A program made the translations under genes and the position numbers. The notes under the pieces were generated by a model. That model was not told where the DNA came from and did not search any database. It saw only the letters and a list, made by a program, of their open reading frames with translations. From Alphaproteobacteria bacterium (GTDB lineage: Bacteria > Pseudomonadota > Alphaproteobacteria > RF32 > CAG-977), in assembly GCA_017476085.1 (NCBI GenBank), contig JAFVEJ010000229.1, positions 1 through 19,899 on the forward strand: 19,899 nucleotides of DNA, written 5' to 3'. Shown here one piece after another: positions 1-6,409 of this stretch; position 1 is the stretch's first letter, and every line of letters starts with the position of its first letter.

Positions 1-776
1 AAACGGTTACCGGAATCAGTCGGGAAACGTTAGATGCGTATATGAAAACAAATTATACGCCCAAAAGAATGGTCGCGGCAGCCAGCGGTAAAGTGAATCA
101 TGAAGAATTTGTCCGTCTGATCGAAAAATCTTTTGGCGGTATGATGGACAAGGAAGGCCTGAACGCTCCGGATCCTGTCTATTGTGGCGGGGAAGTGCGT
201 AAGGAAAAAGCATTGGAACAGGTTAATCTTGTCTTAGGTTTTCCGGGCGTTTCGATTTTTGATGATGACTATTATACGGCGCATGTGTTGTCCACGGTAT
301 TCGGCGGCGGTATGTCTTCCCGTTTGTTTCAGGAAATTCGCGAAAAGCGTGGGTTGGTCTATTCCGTGTATTCTTTTAATGCCGCATCGACAAAGGGTGG
401 CTTGTTCGGTATTTATGCCGGAACCGGTGAGGAAGAAACAGCGGAATTAATGCCGGCTGTTTGCGATGAAATTTTAAAAATCAGGAATGAATCGATTTCC
501 GACGAAGAATTGGCAAGGGCAAAAGCACAATTAAAGGCGGGCGTTTTAATGTCTTTAGAGCATCCGACGGCGCGTTGCGAACAAAACGCGGGACATTTGC
601 TGACGTACGGAAGATTGCTTGAAAAAGACGAAATTTTGGGGAAAATAGCGGCCGTTACGGTTGACGATGTTCAAAAATTGGCCGAAAAAATCTTTTCTCA
701 AAAACCGACTCTGGCCAGTTTGGGACCTGTGGCGCATGTTATGTCTTTTGATACTCTGACAGCGGCGCTGAAATAA
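1..776 (+). CDS. M16 family zinc peptidase, C-terminal part (5'-truncated by window edge)
   Basis: The reading frame is already open at the first complete codon (position 3), so the gene begins outside the window. About 257 residues are visible. They begin with a stretch of the form TGISRETLDAYMKTNYTPKRM, which in M16 peptidases (processing-peptidase/PqqL type) joins the catalytic N-terminal half to the C-terminal half. The segment RLFQEIREKRGLVYSVYSF is the conserved C-terminal-domain motif that contacts substrate. The zinc-binding HxxEH motif would lie upstream and cannot be checked. The protein is probably a periplasmic or cytoplasmic metallopeptidase that clears peptides. It is followed after 16 bp by the small DUF6898-like gene, apparently in the same operon. 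Family assignment is firm; substrate is unknown. Confidence 0.9.
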   Translation, partial: TVTGISRETLDAYMKTNYTPKRMVAAASGKVNHEEFVRLIEKSFGGMMDKEGLNAPDPVYCGGEVRKEKALEQVNLVLGFPGVSIFDDDYYTAHVLSTVFGGGMSSRLFQEIREKRGLVYSVYSFNAASTKGGLFGIYAGTGEEETAELMPAVCDEILKIRNESISDEELARAKAQLKAGVLMSLEHPTARCEQNAGHLLTYGRLLEKDEILGKIAAVTVDDVQKLAEKIFSQKPTLASLGPVAHVMSFDTLTAALK

Positions 777-792
777 CGAAAGGCGGACGGCA

Positions 793-981
793 ATGGATCA
801 GAACGATGAAATTCTGATGCAGATGGTGGCGATCGGCAATGCGCTGAAGGTAACGGCAGTTCATGCGGCGACGGGAACGGAAATTTCTTTTATGGCTCCT
901 AAGAACACCCCGATGATGTCTTTAAAAATGATGGCCAGAAAAAAACAGGAATATGTTCTTCGGAAAAATAATCAGTCCTAG
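793..981 (+). CDS. small DUF6898-like protein (62 aa)
   Basis: A 62-residue acidic-to-basic protein with the pattern VAIGNALKVTAVHAATGTEISFMAP followed by a basic tail ending KKQEYVLRK. This matches my memory of the alphaproteobacterial DUF6898 family: a short beta-rich domain (VGNxxKVTAxDxxTGxEVxxxGP) and a C-terminal 'KLEYVLxK' helix, often encoded near M16 peptidase, rpiB or glyA genes. No function is established. The start ATG is preceded by an AAAGGCGG ribosome binding site about 8 bases upstream. The stop is TAG. There are no membrane segments and no catalytic motif. The position between the peptidase and rpiB suggests co-transcription. The family name is from memory and should be treated as probable. 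Confidence 0.7.
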   Translation: MDQNDEILMQMVAIGNALKVTAVHAATGTEISFMAPKNTPMMSLKMMARKKQEYVLRKNNQS

Positions 982-1039
982 CCAAAAACGTTTGAGTGTG
1001 TTACTTAAAAAAGCAAAAAATATAAGAAAGGAAGTTCAA

Positions 1040-1480
1040 ATGTCTAAAAAGATTGCGCTTGCTTCGGATCATGGCGGTTTTGATCTTAAAAATTTATTGG
1101 TTGAAAAATTAAAGAATGATGGTTATGACGTGCTGGATTTGGGAACACATACCAAAGATTCCGTTGATTATCCGGATATTGCGGCGTTAATGGCCGATGC
1201 GATTAAAACGGAAAAAGCCGAATGCGGCATTTTGCTGTGCGGTACGGGAATCGGAATCAGTATCGCGGCCAATCGCTTTCCCTTTATTCGTGCCGCATTG
1301 GTTCATGACGCTTTCGGCGCCAGACTTTGCCGTCAGCATAATAATGCCAATGTTTTGGTGCTTGGCGGCAGAACAACCGGCGTCGAAGTGGCTTATGAAT
1401 GTGCGGATATTTTCTTGAATACAGATTTCTTAGGCGATCGTCACGCCCGCCGTGTTGAAAAATTGTCGCATATGTGCTGA
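1040..1480 (+). CDS. rpiB: ribose 5-phosphate isomerase B
   Basis: RpiB/LacA-type sugar isomerase that interconverts ribose 5-phosphate and ribulose 5-phosphate in the non-oxidative pentose phosphate pathway, in the cytoplasm. The 146-residue length is normal for RpiB. Visible motifs are ASDHGG at residues 8-13 (phosphate and ring-opening residues Asp10/His11), [15 protein letters not shown] with the catalytic-base Cys67, and [13 protein letters not shown] with His100 in the position of the E. coli ring-opening histidine. The open frame extends 29 codons further upstream, but the ATG at 1040 is preceded by AAGGAAG at correct spacing and begins exactly where the family begins ([13 protein letters not shown]). 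It is followed after 14 bases by glyA, a common alphaproteobacterial order that supplies ribose and one-carbon units for nucleotide synthesis. Confidence 0.96.
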   Translation: MSKKIALASDHGGFDLKNLLVEKLKNDGYDVLDLGTHTKDSVDYPDIAALMADAIKTEKAECGILLCGTGIGISIAANRFPFIRAALVHDAFGARLCRQHNNANVLVLGGRTTGVEVAYECADIFLNTDFLGDRHARRVEKLSHMC

Positions 1481-1494
1481 AAGGAAACAATAGA

Positions 1495-2781
1495 ATGACA
1501 AATCCGTTTTTTACAACGTCTTTAAAGCAGGCCGATCCCGATCTGTATGACGGAATTTTAAAAGAACTGCGCCGTCAGCAAAATCAAATTGAATTAATTG
1601 CTTCCGAAAACATCGTTTCTAAAGCCGTGCTGGAGGCACAAGGAACAATATTAACGAATAAATATGCCGAAGGATATTGCGGCAAACGTTATTACGGCGG
1701 ATGCGAGTTCGTCGATATCGCTGAAAGTCTGGCGATTGAACGGGCCAAAAAGTTGTTTAATGCCGAATTTGTCAATGTGCAGCCTCATTCCGGCGCACAG
1801 GCAAACGGAGCTGTGCAGCTGGCTTTGCTGCAGCCGGGGGACACATTGATGGGTATGTCTTTGGATGCCGGCGGTCATTTGACGCATGGAGCGGCTCCCG
1901 CAATGTCGGGGAAGTGGTTTAATTCCGTTCAGTATGGCGTGCGTAAGGAAGACGGTTTGATCGATTTTGAACAGGTTGAACGTCTGGCAAAAGAAAATAA
2001 GCCTAAATTAATTATTGCGGGCGGTTCGGCGTATCCGCGCGCGGTCGATTTTGCTAAATTCAGAGCGATTGCCGATGAAGTCGGCGCGATTTTAATGGTG
2101 GATATGGCGCATTTTGCCGGCCTGGTCGCCGGCGGTGTGCATGAAAATCCGCTCAAGTATGCCGATATAGTGACGACGACAACGCACAAGACTTTGCGTG
2201 GGCCGCGCGGCGGCATGATTTTGACTAACCGCGAAGATTTGGCCAAGAAAATTAATTCGGCCGTTTTTCCCGGATTGCAGGGCGGACCTTTGATGCATGT
2301 CATTGCGGCAAAAGCGGTTGCTTTGGGCGAAGCGTTAAAACCCGAATTTAAAGAATACGCGAAAAACGTTGTCGCGAATGCCAAAGTTTTGGGCGAAACT
2401 TTAATTGCCCGCGGATTGAATTTGGTTTCCGGAGGAACGGATACGCATTTGGTTTTGGTTGATTTGCGTCCCAAACACTTAACCGGAAAATTGGCGGCAA
2501 AGAGTTTAGAGTTGGCTCATATGACCTGTAACAAGAACGGTATTCCGTTCGATCCGGAAAAACCGACGGTGACTTCCGGCATTCGTTTGGGAACGCCGGC
2601 GGGGACAACGCGTGGCTTTAAAACCGAAGAATTTAAGTTGATCGGAAATTTGATCGGCGATGTTTTGGACGGCTTGTCGGCAAATCCGGAAGACAATACC
2701 GCGGCTGAAAAAAAGGCTAAAGCAAAAGTGTTGGAGTTGTGCGCCCGTTTTCCGATTTATGAAGGATTGATGGAGGAATAA
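1495..2781 (+). CDS. glyA: serine hydroxymethyltransferase
   Basis: PLP enzyme that converts serine plus tetrahydrofolate to glycine and 5,10-methylene-tetrahydrofolate, the main one-carbon source. The 428 residues fit bacterial GlyA. Visible motifs are [13 protein letters not shown] near residue 33, the cofactor-binding PHSGAQAN at 97-104, [10 protein letters not shown] at 201-210, and the PLP Schiff-base lysine in [14 protein letters not shown] (Lys232; Lys229 in E. coli). A GTG 21 bases upstream is in frame, but the ATG at 1495 has AAGGA nine bases upstream and matches the family N-terminus. Its TAA is immediately followed by the nrdR ATG with no spacer, and the SD for nrdR (GGAGG) lies inside the last glyA codons. 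The two are therefore probably translationally coupled. Confidence 0.98.
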   Translation: MTNPFFTTSLKQADPDLYDGILKELRRQQNQIELIASENIVSKAVLEAQGTILTNKYAEGYCGKRYYGGCEFVDIAESLAIERAKKLFNAEFVNVQPHSGAQANGAVQLALLQPGDTLMGMSLDAGGHLTHGAAPAMSGKWFNSVQYGVRKEDGLIDFEQVERLAKENKPKLIIAGGSAYPRAVDFAKFRAIADEVGAILMVDMAHFAGLVAGGVHENPLKYADIVTTTTHKTLRGPRGGMILTNREDLAKKINSAVFPGLQGGPLMHVIAAKAVALGEALKPEFKEYAKNVVANAKVLGETLIARGLNLVSGGTDTHLVLVDLRPKHLTGKLAAKSLELAHMTCNKNGIPFDPEKPTVTSGIRLGTPAGTTRGFKTEEFKLIGNLIGDVLDGLSANPEDNTAAEKKAKAKVLELCARFPIYEGLMEE

Positions 2782-3270
2782 ATGCGCTGTCCGTTTTGCG
2801 GATTCGAAGAAACGCAAGTCAAGGATTCCAGACCCAGCGAAGATAATTCCGCTATTCGCCGCCGCCGTTTTTGTCCGGCGTGCGGGTCGCGTTTCACAAC
2901 GTTTGAACGCGTGCAGCTGCGCGAATTGACGGTGATTAAAAAAGACAAAAGCAAGACGCCTTTTGACAGAGATAAACTGCAGCGTTCCATTACAATCGCC
3001 GTCAGAAAACGTCCGATCAGTCCGGAGCAGGTAGAATTGATCGTCAACAGCATCCAGCGCCAGCTGGAGGTTTCCGGCGAAAATGAAATTCCTTCCGGGC
3101 AAATCGGCGAAATGGTAATGGAAGCTTTGTCAGGATTGGATCCTGTTGCGTATGTGCGTTTCGCTTCGGTTTACCGCGATTTCAGAGAAGCAAAAGATTT
3201 TAAGGCGTTTATCGGCAGTTTGGAAGCTGTGGCAGACGCCGGTCCGTTAAAAGGAGACGAGAATGTCTAA
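2782..3270 (+). CDS. nrdR: transcriptional repressor NrdR
   Basis: ATP-cone regulator that senses ATP/dATP and represses ribonucleotide reductase genes. The protein has 162 residues. The N-terminal zinc ribbon is intact (MRCPFCG with Cys3/Cys6 and CPACGSRF with Cys31/Cys34), followed by the basic RRRRF DNA-contact stretch. The ATP-cone domain occupies roughly residues 48-140, starting [16 protein letters not shown] and ending near [14 protein letters not shown]. The gene starts directly after the glyA stop and overlaps nusB by 8 bases, so it sits in a fully packed operon. In many alphaproteobacteria riboflavin genes lie between nrdR and nusB; here they are absent. No nrd structural gene is present, so its targets lie elsewhere. 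Confidence 0.97.
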   Translation: MRCPFCGFEETQVKDSRPSEDNSAIRRRRFCPACGSRFTTFERVQLRELTVIKKDKSKTPFDRDKLQRSITIAVRKRPISPEQVELIVNSIQRQLEVSGENEIPSGQIGEMVMEALSGLDPVAYVRFASVYRDFREAKDFKAFIGSLEAVADAGPLKGDENV

Positions 3271-3742
3271 GATAAAAACCAACCGCAGTTCGTCCCGTTT
3301 GGCTGCGGTTCAAGCATTATATCAGTTTTCTTTCGGCGAAAAGACAATAGATGAAATCGCTCGGGATTTTATGGCCGGCAACATCGGGCGTGAGGTTATA
3401 GATGAAAATGAAATGACGGGAACGGAAACTTTTGTGCCCGTGATGCTGGCGGAACCGACTTTATTTGCGGGGATTTTATCTTCTTATGCCGATCATTCGG
3501 AGCAAATTAATGAAATGATCAGCGCCTCTTTTACGGAAGAATGGCCGGCGGAACGTGTGGAAATGACCTTAAAAGCGATTTTGCAGGCGGGTGTCGCCGA
3601 ATTGATGGCTTTTCCGGAAACGCCGGTTGCCATTATTATTACGGAATATCTTGATCTGACCAAAAGTTTTTATGACGGACCGGAAATTAAGGTCGCCAAC
3701 GGTATTTTAGACAGGTTGGCCAAAATCCTGAGAGAAGATTAG
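3263..3742 (+). CDS. nusB: transcription antitermination factor NusB
   Basis: All-helical RNA-binding factor that with NusE/S10 binds boxA and promotes rRNA antitermination. The 159 residues fit the longer alphaproteobacterial NusB. The N-terminal [15 protein letters not shown] is the family's boxA-binding helix. The C-terminal half, from [12 protein letters not shown] through [36 protein letters not shown], is the conserved NusB core that includes the E-x-VxLAK-type helix. It overlaps nrdR by 8 bases, and its ribosome binding site (AAAGGAGA) sits within the nrdR 3' end. It stops with TAG and is the last gene of this operon; no convincing Rho-independent terminator follows. Confidence 0.95.
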   Translation: MSKIKTNRSSSRLAAVQALYQFSFGEKTIDEIARDFMAGNIGREVIDENEMTGTETFVPVMLAEPTLFAGILSSYADHSEQINEMISASFTEEWPAERVEMTLKAILQAGVAELMAFPETPVAIIITEYLDLTKSFYDGPEIKVANGILDRLAKILRED

Positions 3743-3943
3743 CCTTTTGTCTTTCGGAATCGTCCGTATATTCAATGTAAGGCGTTTCGGATTTTCCTTC
3801 CGCAAGGGGGCATTAACCGTAAATTCTGCTTCTATGGCGTTACGGAATTTGAACGGGATGCCGACAAAACACAAGATCGGACATCGTAACTAATTTTTAA
3901 AGATATCGGCGTATTCTGAAATTTCTCAGAGCAGGAAGGAAAA
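3743..3943 (+). other. intergenic stretch with inverted repeats and a short reverse ORF
   Basis: About 200 bases between nusB and the next gene. It contains CCGTAA (3817-3822) paired with TTACGG (3840-3845) and, overlapping these, AAATTC (3821-3826) paired with GAATTT (3845-3850), so two stems are mutually exclusive. TTTTGTC at 3745 and GACAAAA at 3863 bracket the region, but a 7-bp match is expected by chance. The minus strand is open from a TTG at 3874 to a stop at 3707 (55 codons), running into the end of nusB. No recognisable gene, terminator or tRNA is seen. It could be the leader and promoter region of the 3944 gene or a decayed remnant. Confidence 0.3.
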
Positions 3944-4300
3944 ATGAGAAAGATTATTCAGGATAAAAGTTATTTTGTTTTCCGTGATTCGGATGGGATT
4001 CTCGGTTTTACGATCAAGGCGTATGAGGGGAACCAGATTAATCCGCGTTTTTTATTTGACGGCGGCAGGCAAGTTTTTTTGCTGCGTCAGCCCGGACAAA
4101 TTATTTTGTTGGACGGTTTGGCCGATGAATTTGTTTCGGTTTTGACTCATGCTAAAAAAGTGCGTTTTTTGGAAACGCCGGAAGATTCTTCTGAAATCGT
4201 TCGTCAATACGAAGTGGATGTTACTCAAATAGAAAGCGTTTCTTTGTCGCAGGATCAGATTGTTCCCGAGGACGAAAATTTTTTGCCCCATTCTGCTTAA
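3944..4300 (+). CDS. uncharacterised protein, paralogue of the 11951 gene (118 aa)
   Basis: I do not recognise a named family. The protein is 118 residues, cytoplasmic by appearance (no signal peptide, no membrane segment) and rich in short beta-strand patterns. Residues 16-57 align without gaps with residues 18-59 of the protein encoded at 11951. By hand count 17 of 42 positions are identical, including DG, the KAxEG turn, PxxLFxG and the QxIxLD strand. A later IVR[QE]Y segment also matches. It is therefore one of two diverged members of a family in this genome. The start is supported by AAGGA three bases before the ATG. Its stop overlaps the stop of the convergent 82-residue gene by four bases. 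An acidic tail ends the protein. Function unknown. Confidence 0.8.
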   Translation: MRKIIQDKSYFVFRDSDGILGFTIKAYEGNQINPRFLFDGGRQVFLLRQPGQIILLDGLADEFVSVLTHAKKVRFLETPEDSSEIVRQYEVDVTQIESVSLSQDQIVPEDENFLPHSA

Positions 4301-4545
4301 ATGCGGCGCAAAAGCCAATATTGATCGGCAATCCATCGGGACGCCGTTTCCCGGTCTTCCGGAATGCTCGCTTTAGCCGGAAGAAGAAAGTCGTTTTTTA
4401 AATCGCTTAATCCCGATTTGTAATCCGATAATTCATTCAACAGAATTTCTGATTTAATCAGAGCCGTTAATTCTGAAAGTTCTTTTTCAAAAGCATCCTC
4501 TTTTTTCAGAATCAAACAAAATATTTTAATATCAAGATCAGACAT
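4297..4545 (-). CDS. uncharacterised small protein behind a palindromic operator (82 aa)
   Basis: An 82-residue, largely helical protein with many Leu/Glu/Lys residues and no Cys, no signal peptide and no membrane segment. The first 60 residues look capable of forming long amphipathic helices (LTALIKSEILLNELSDYKSG); the end carries the aromatic segment WIADQYWLLRR. I do not recognise the family. The ribosome binding site is weak (GAG nine bases before ATG). Support for it being a real gene is a promoter-like sequence and a perfect 23-bp palindrome just upstream, which would be hard to explain without a regulated transcript here. It ends tail-to-tail with the 3944 gene, sharing TTAA. Confidence 0.6.
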   Translation of the reverse strand: MSDLDIKIFCLILKKEDAFEKELSELTALIKSEILLNELSDYKSGLSDLKNDFLLPAKASIPEDRETASRWIADQYWLLRRI

Positions 4546-4560
4546 TTTTTTGCTCGGGGG

Positions 4561-4583
4561 TTGTATAACATAATGTTATACAA
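4561..4583. promoter_or_regulatory. perfect 23-bp palindrome, candidate operator
   Basis: Two exact 11-base arms, TTGTATAACAT and ATGTTATACAA, flank a single central A. The element ends 16 bases before the start codon of the 82-residue minus-strand gene and covers the candidate -10 element. That is the position expected for a repressor operator. No regulator of obvious fit is adjacent; the XRE regulator at 5870-6271 is the nearest DNA-binding protein. Confidence 0.65.
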
Positions 4584-4600
4584 TTAGGCTGAAATGTCAA
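4573..4600 (-). promoter_or_regulatory. candidate sigma70 promoter for the 82-residue gene
   Basis: On the minus strand TTGACA (4600-4595) is followed by a 16-base spacer and TAACAT (4578-4573). The -35 is a perfect consensus and the -10 is moderate. The -10 lies inside the palindrome, consistent with repression by occlusion. Confidence 0.5.
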
Positions 4601-4611
4601 TTTTAAAAATG

Positions 4612-4642
4612 AAAAAGCCGGAATTTTATATTTCCGGCTTTT
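4612..4642 (-). terminator. Rho-independent terminator of the outer-membrane protein gene
   Basis: AAAAGCCGGAA (4613-4623) pairs perfectly with TTCCGGCTTTT (4632-4642) around an 8-base loop. On the minus strand the stem runs into a T tract 14-45 bases after the stop of the 4656-5201 gene. It also insulates that gene from the operator region of the next minus-strand gene. Confidence 0.85.
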
Positions 4643-4655
4643 GATAGGGCAGACA

Positions 4656-5201
4656 TTAAAAAGCGAATCTTAATCCGCCGTAAAATTCGTTGGATTTAAT
4701 TTCTTTTCCTAAATTTAAGAAACGGTAGCCTAAATCGAATGTAACGTTTTGAGTTATATCATAGCCGACGCCGACACCGCCGCCCCAAGAAAATTTGGTG
4801 TCCGTATTCGAGCCTGCTCCTACCTCTTTCAGCTCCAATCTGGAAGCTCCGATACTTAAATTGACAAACGGATGTAAAGAGGAGCCCATCTGAATGTCGT
4901 AATATCCGTTGAGCAACAAGCTCATACTGTCGATTTTATGTTTTATTCCCTTGTGCCGTCCTTCAACGCCGTCGCGGTATATATATTCCAATTCAGTCCG
5001 GAATTGGTTTAATTGCATACCGGCGGCAACACTAGCATTCCAAGTATTTTTATCAACATGGTTGTTTATCATGGACAAGCCGGCTCTGACAGCCATATAA
5101 GGACGGTCTCCGCAAGGGTCCTGAGCTTTTGCCGGGGAAACGAATGCAGACAAAGCAAAAGCGGATGCGACGGTTCCTAACAGAATCTTTTTTAGCAACA
5201 T
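4656..5201 (-). CDS. small outer-membrane beta-barrel protein (OmpA/OmpX-like porin family)
   Basis: The 181-residue precursor has a clear Sec signal peptide: MLLKKILLG, a hydrophobic core, then SPAKA before Gln27. The mature part alternates hydrophobic and polar residues in strands with Gly/Asn-rich turns, for example FSWGGGVGVGYDI and VTFDLGYRFLNLG. It ends with phenylalanine in YGGLRFAF, the terminal signature recognised by the BAM complex. This fits an eight-stranded barrel of the outer-membrane protein beta-barrel superfamily. Two residues into the mature protein is a lone Cys (DPCGDRP) that is not in lipobox context. The start has AGGAG at good spacing. A strong terminator follows, so it appears to be a monocistronic unit. 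Role (structural, adhesion or surface exposure) cannot be told from sequence. Confidence 0.85.
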   Translation of the reverse strand: MLLKKILLGTVASAFALSAFVSPAKAQDPCGDRPYMAVRAGLSMINNHVDKNTWNASVAAGMQLNQFRTELEYIYRDGVEGRHKGIKHKIDSMSLLLNGYYDIQMGSSLHPFVNLSIGASRLELKEVGAGSNTDTKFSWGGGVGVGYDITQNVTFDLGYRFLNLGKEIKSNEFYGGLRFAF

Positions 5202-5247
5202 AGTATTCTCCTTTACTGTTTAAGAAATACATATAATGTATGTATAT

Positions 5248-5270
5248 AAAAAGCCTCTCGATGAGAAAGC
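5248..5270 (-). terminator. possible Rho-independent terminator of the XRE-led operon
   Basis: Read on the minus strand, TCTC-ATC-GAGA forms a short hairpin extended by GC/GC pairs across a small bulge, followed by TTTTTATA. It lies about 80 bases beyond the stop of the 5353-5634 gene and upstream of the outer-membrane protein gene. The stem is weak, so the call is tentative. Confidence 0.35.
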
Positions 5271-5352
5271 GTTTTTTATAGAGCTATGTTACTTTTTTAT
5301 TTTATTTTGTCATTATACCATTTAATTTATAATAAATTTGTATTTTTTTATT

Positions 5353-5634
5353 CTATTGTATATTCTCTTTTTGGATGTATCTTGTTTTTATGTAAATGTC
5401 TCTTTTTATGTTTTCAAGTGTTTGGCAATCTATATTTTTATAGGAATGAAATCCGTATTTTCTTTTAAATTCCGCCCAAACAGAATTGGGATGACGGTTT
5501 TGTTTTTGGGCTAATAATTTGACGTGTTCCCGAAGCATATCCACTTCCGGAAAAGAGGGGATGCAACTTTTAGTTGTGGTCTCTTTGTTTCTGAAATTAT
5601 GAATGGAATTATGGCTTAAAAAAAGAGCATACAA
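5353..5634 (-). CDS. protein with phage antirepressor C-terminal-like domain (P22_AR_C/ORF6C-like)
   Basis: A 93-residue product. Residues from about 33 to 80, LREHVKLLAQKQNRHPNSVW followed by AEFKRKYGFHSYKNI, have the layout of the helical domain found at the C-terminus of phage antirepressors: xxVxxLAxxxGRxxxxVWxxFKxxFGxxSYKxI. The open frame begins at a TTG inside the end of the upstream gene, with a 19-base overlap. No good SD is seen, so translation may depend on coupling or on a -1 shift at the T7 run where the upstream frame ends. It is the third member of the chain XRE regulator - VTGNNNI protein - this gene. On its own it lacks the N-terminal DNA-binding half of a complete antirepressor, so it is either a fragment of one regulator or a subunit. 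Family assignment is by pattern only. Confidence 0.6.
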   Translation of the reverse strand: MYALFLSHNSIHNFRNKETTTKSCIPSFPEVDMLREHVKLLAQKQNRHPNSVWAEFKRKYGFHSYKNIDCQTLENIKRDIYIKTRYIQKENIQ

Positions 5635-5870
5635 AGCATTGCGCCGGCAACAAAAAATGTTTTCCGATCATTATGTCCGATAATAACTTTTGCTTTTTCG
5701 CCCGTAATAATATTGTTATTTCCGGTAACGGAAATGATGACGATTTTTTCCTGTTTCCGCGGTGTTTCCGTTTCGGTGTTCTCGCGGGCAGGTTCTTCCC
5801 GCAACATTTCCGTTAAAGCGTCCAATTGGCTTTTCGGGCTGTTGCATGGTGGTCGGTTATCTTGCTTCAT
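5616..5870 (-). CDS. small protein with VTGNNNI motif and C-terminal membrane segment (84 aa)
   Basis: The start chosen is the ATG whose A is the last base of the upstream XRE gene's stop (TAATG), a classic coupled junction; the frame is open eight codons further up. The N-terminal half is polar and charged. The middle has IVIISVTGNNNIITGEKAKV, a short repeat-like motif that I associate with small proteins and C-terminal modules next to XRE regulators in phage and genomic islands. The last 14 residues (TFFVAGAMLCMLFF) are hydrophobic and could insert in the membrane. The gene ends in TTTTTTTAA and overlaps the next gene by 19 bases in the -1 frame. Function unknown; membrane tethering of a regulator is one possibility. 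Confidence 0.6.
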   Translation of the reverse strand: MKQDNRPPCNSPKSQLDALTEMLREEPARENTETETPRKQEKIVIISVTGNNNIITGEKAKVIIGHNDRKTFFVAGAMLCMLFF

Positions 5871-6271
5871 TATGCGGCGGCCTCTATTATCCAATCAATA
5901 GCTTTTTGTGCGTTTTCCGGCGATTCTGACACGATGATTTCATATACAACGGTAATAATGCGGGCGGATTTTTCGGCAGAAAAAGATTTTTTATGATTTT
6001 CTTCGTATTTTTTTAAAAATAAAACAGCGGTTTCTATTGCAACTTTATTGATTTTCGGTGCTTCTGCGGGAAGAACATCGTCAAATCCGTACAGCCAGTT
6101 TGGCGAAACATCGAAAGTACGGCAAATCTTGCAGAACATTTGAGAATCCGGTTCGCGTTTATTTTTTAAATACTGATTTAATCTGCTTTGACTGGTTTCA
6201 AGCTGATCCGCTGCGCGCTGTTGAGTTAATCCCAATTCGGAAATTCTCTGGTTTAACCGTTCTCCGATCAT
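5870..6271 (-). CDS. XRE-family helix-turn-helix transcriptional regulator (133 aa)
   Basis: Residues 1-60 form a classical lambda-repressor-like HTH: MIGERLNQRISELGLTQQRA, then LETSQSRLNQYLKNKREPDS and a final helix with FDVSPNWLYGFDD. This is the usual start of cytoplasmic XRE repressors of phage or island origin. The C-terminal part is helical and lacks the LexA/CI Ser-Lys peptidase, so RecA-triggered self-cleavage is not expected. It heads a three-gene overlapping operon and is divergent from the DUF6456-like gene at 6410. The shared 138-base region contains TTTATCAC and GTGATAAA in inverted orientation, candidate operators for this protein. This is the arrangement of a phage-type immunity switch, although no structural phage genes are present. 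Confidence 0.88.
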   Translation of the reverse strand: MIGERLNQRISELGLTQQRAADQLETSQSRLNQYLKNKREPDSQMFCKICRTFDVSPNWLYGFDDVLPAEAPKINKVAIETAVLFLKKYEENHKKSFSAEKSARIITVVYEIIVSESPENAQKAIDWIIEAAA

Positions 6272-6316
6272 GGCAAATCCCTATTTTCCAATTAATTCTT
6301 TTCTATATTTGCATAG

Positions 6317-6374
6317 TTTATCACGGAATAGAATTAACTATTTGTTATTGATTGAATAAACAATATGTGATAAA
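6317..6374. promoter_or_regulatory. divergent control region with inverted TTTATCAC / GTGATAAA sites
   Basis: TTTATCAC at 6317-6324 and its exact reverse complement GTGATAAA at 6367-6374 face each other, about 50 bases apart centre to centre, between the divergent XRE and 6410 genes. For the plus strand TTGATT with a 17-base spacer and TAAAAG is a weak promoter candidate whose -10 overlaps the right-hand site. The symmetric placement suggests a pair of operators controlling both directions. Confidence 0.4.
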
Positions 6375-6409
6375 AGAGGCTCCTTAATATTTGTTGAAAA
6401 GAGGAAAGA

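Noticed and set aside
1929..2474. 181-codon minus-strand open frame inside glyA
   Set aside because: It is fully antisense to a confident gene, has basic low-complexity composition, no start signal and no family resemblance; long antisense frames are expected from the codon bias here.
2506..3102. 198-codon minus-strand open frame across the glyA-nrdR junction
   Set aside because: It is antisense to two certain genes with intact motifs, and the translation has no recognisable domain.
3745..3869. Small transposable element bounded by TTTTGTC / GACAAAA
   Set aside because: A 7-bp inverted match within 200 bases is expected by chance, and no target duplication is seen.
4561..4583. Zur (zinc) box at the 23-bp palindrome
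   Set aside because: The ATGTTATA elements are arranged in the opposite order to the Zur consensus, and no zinc-related gene is adjacent.
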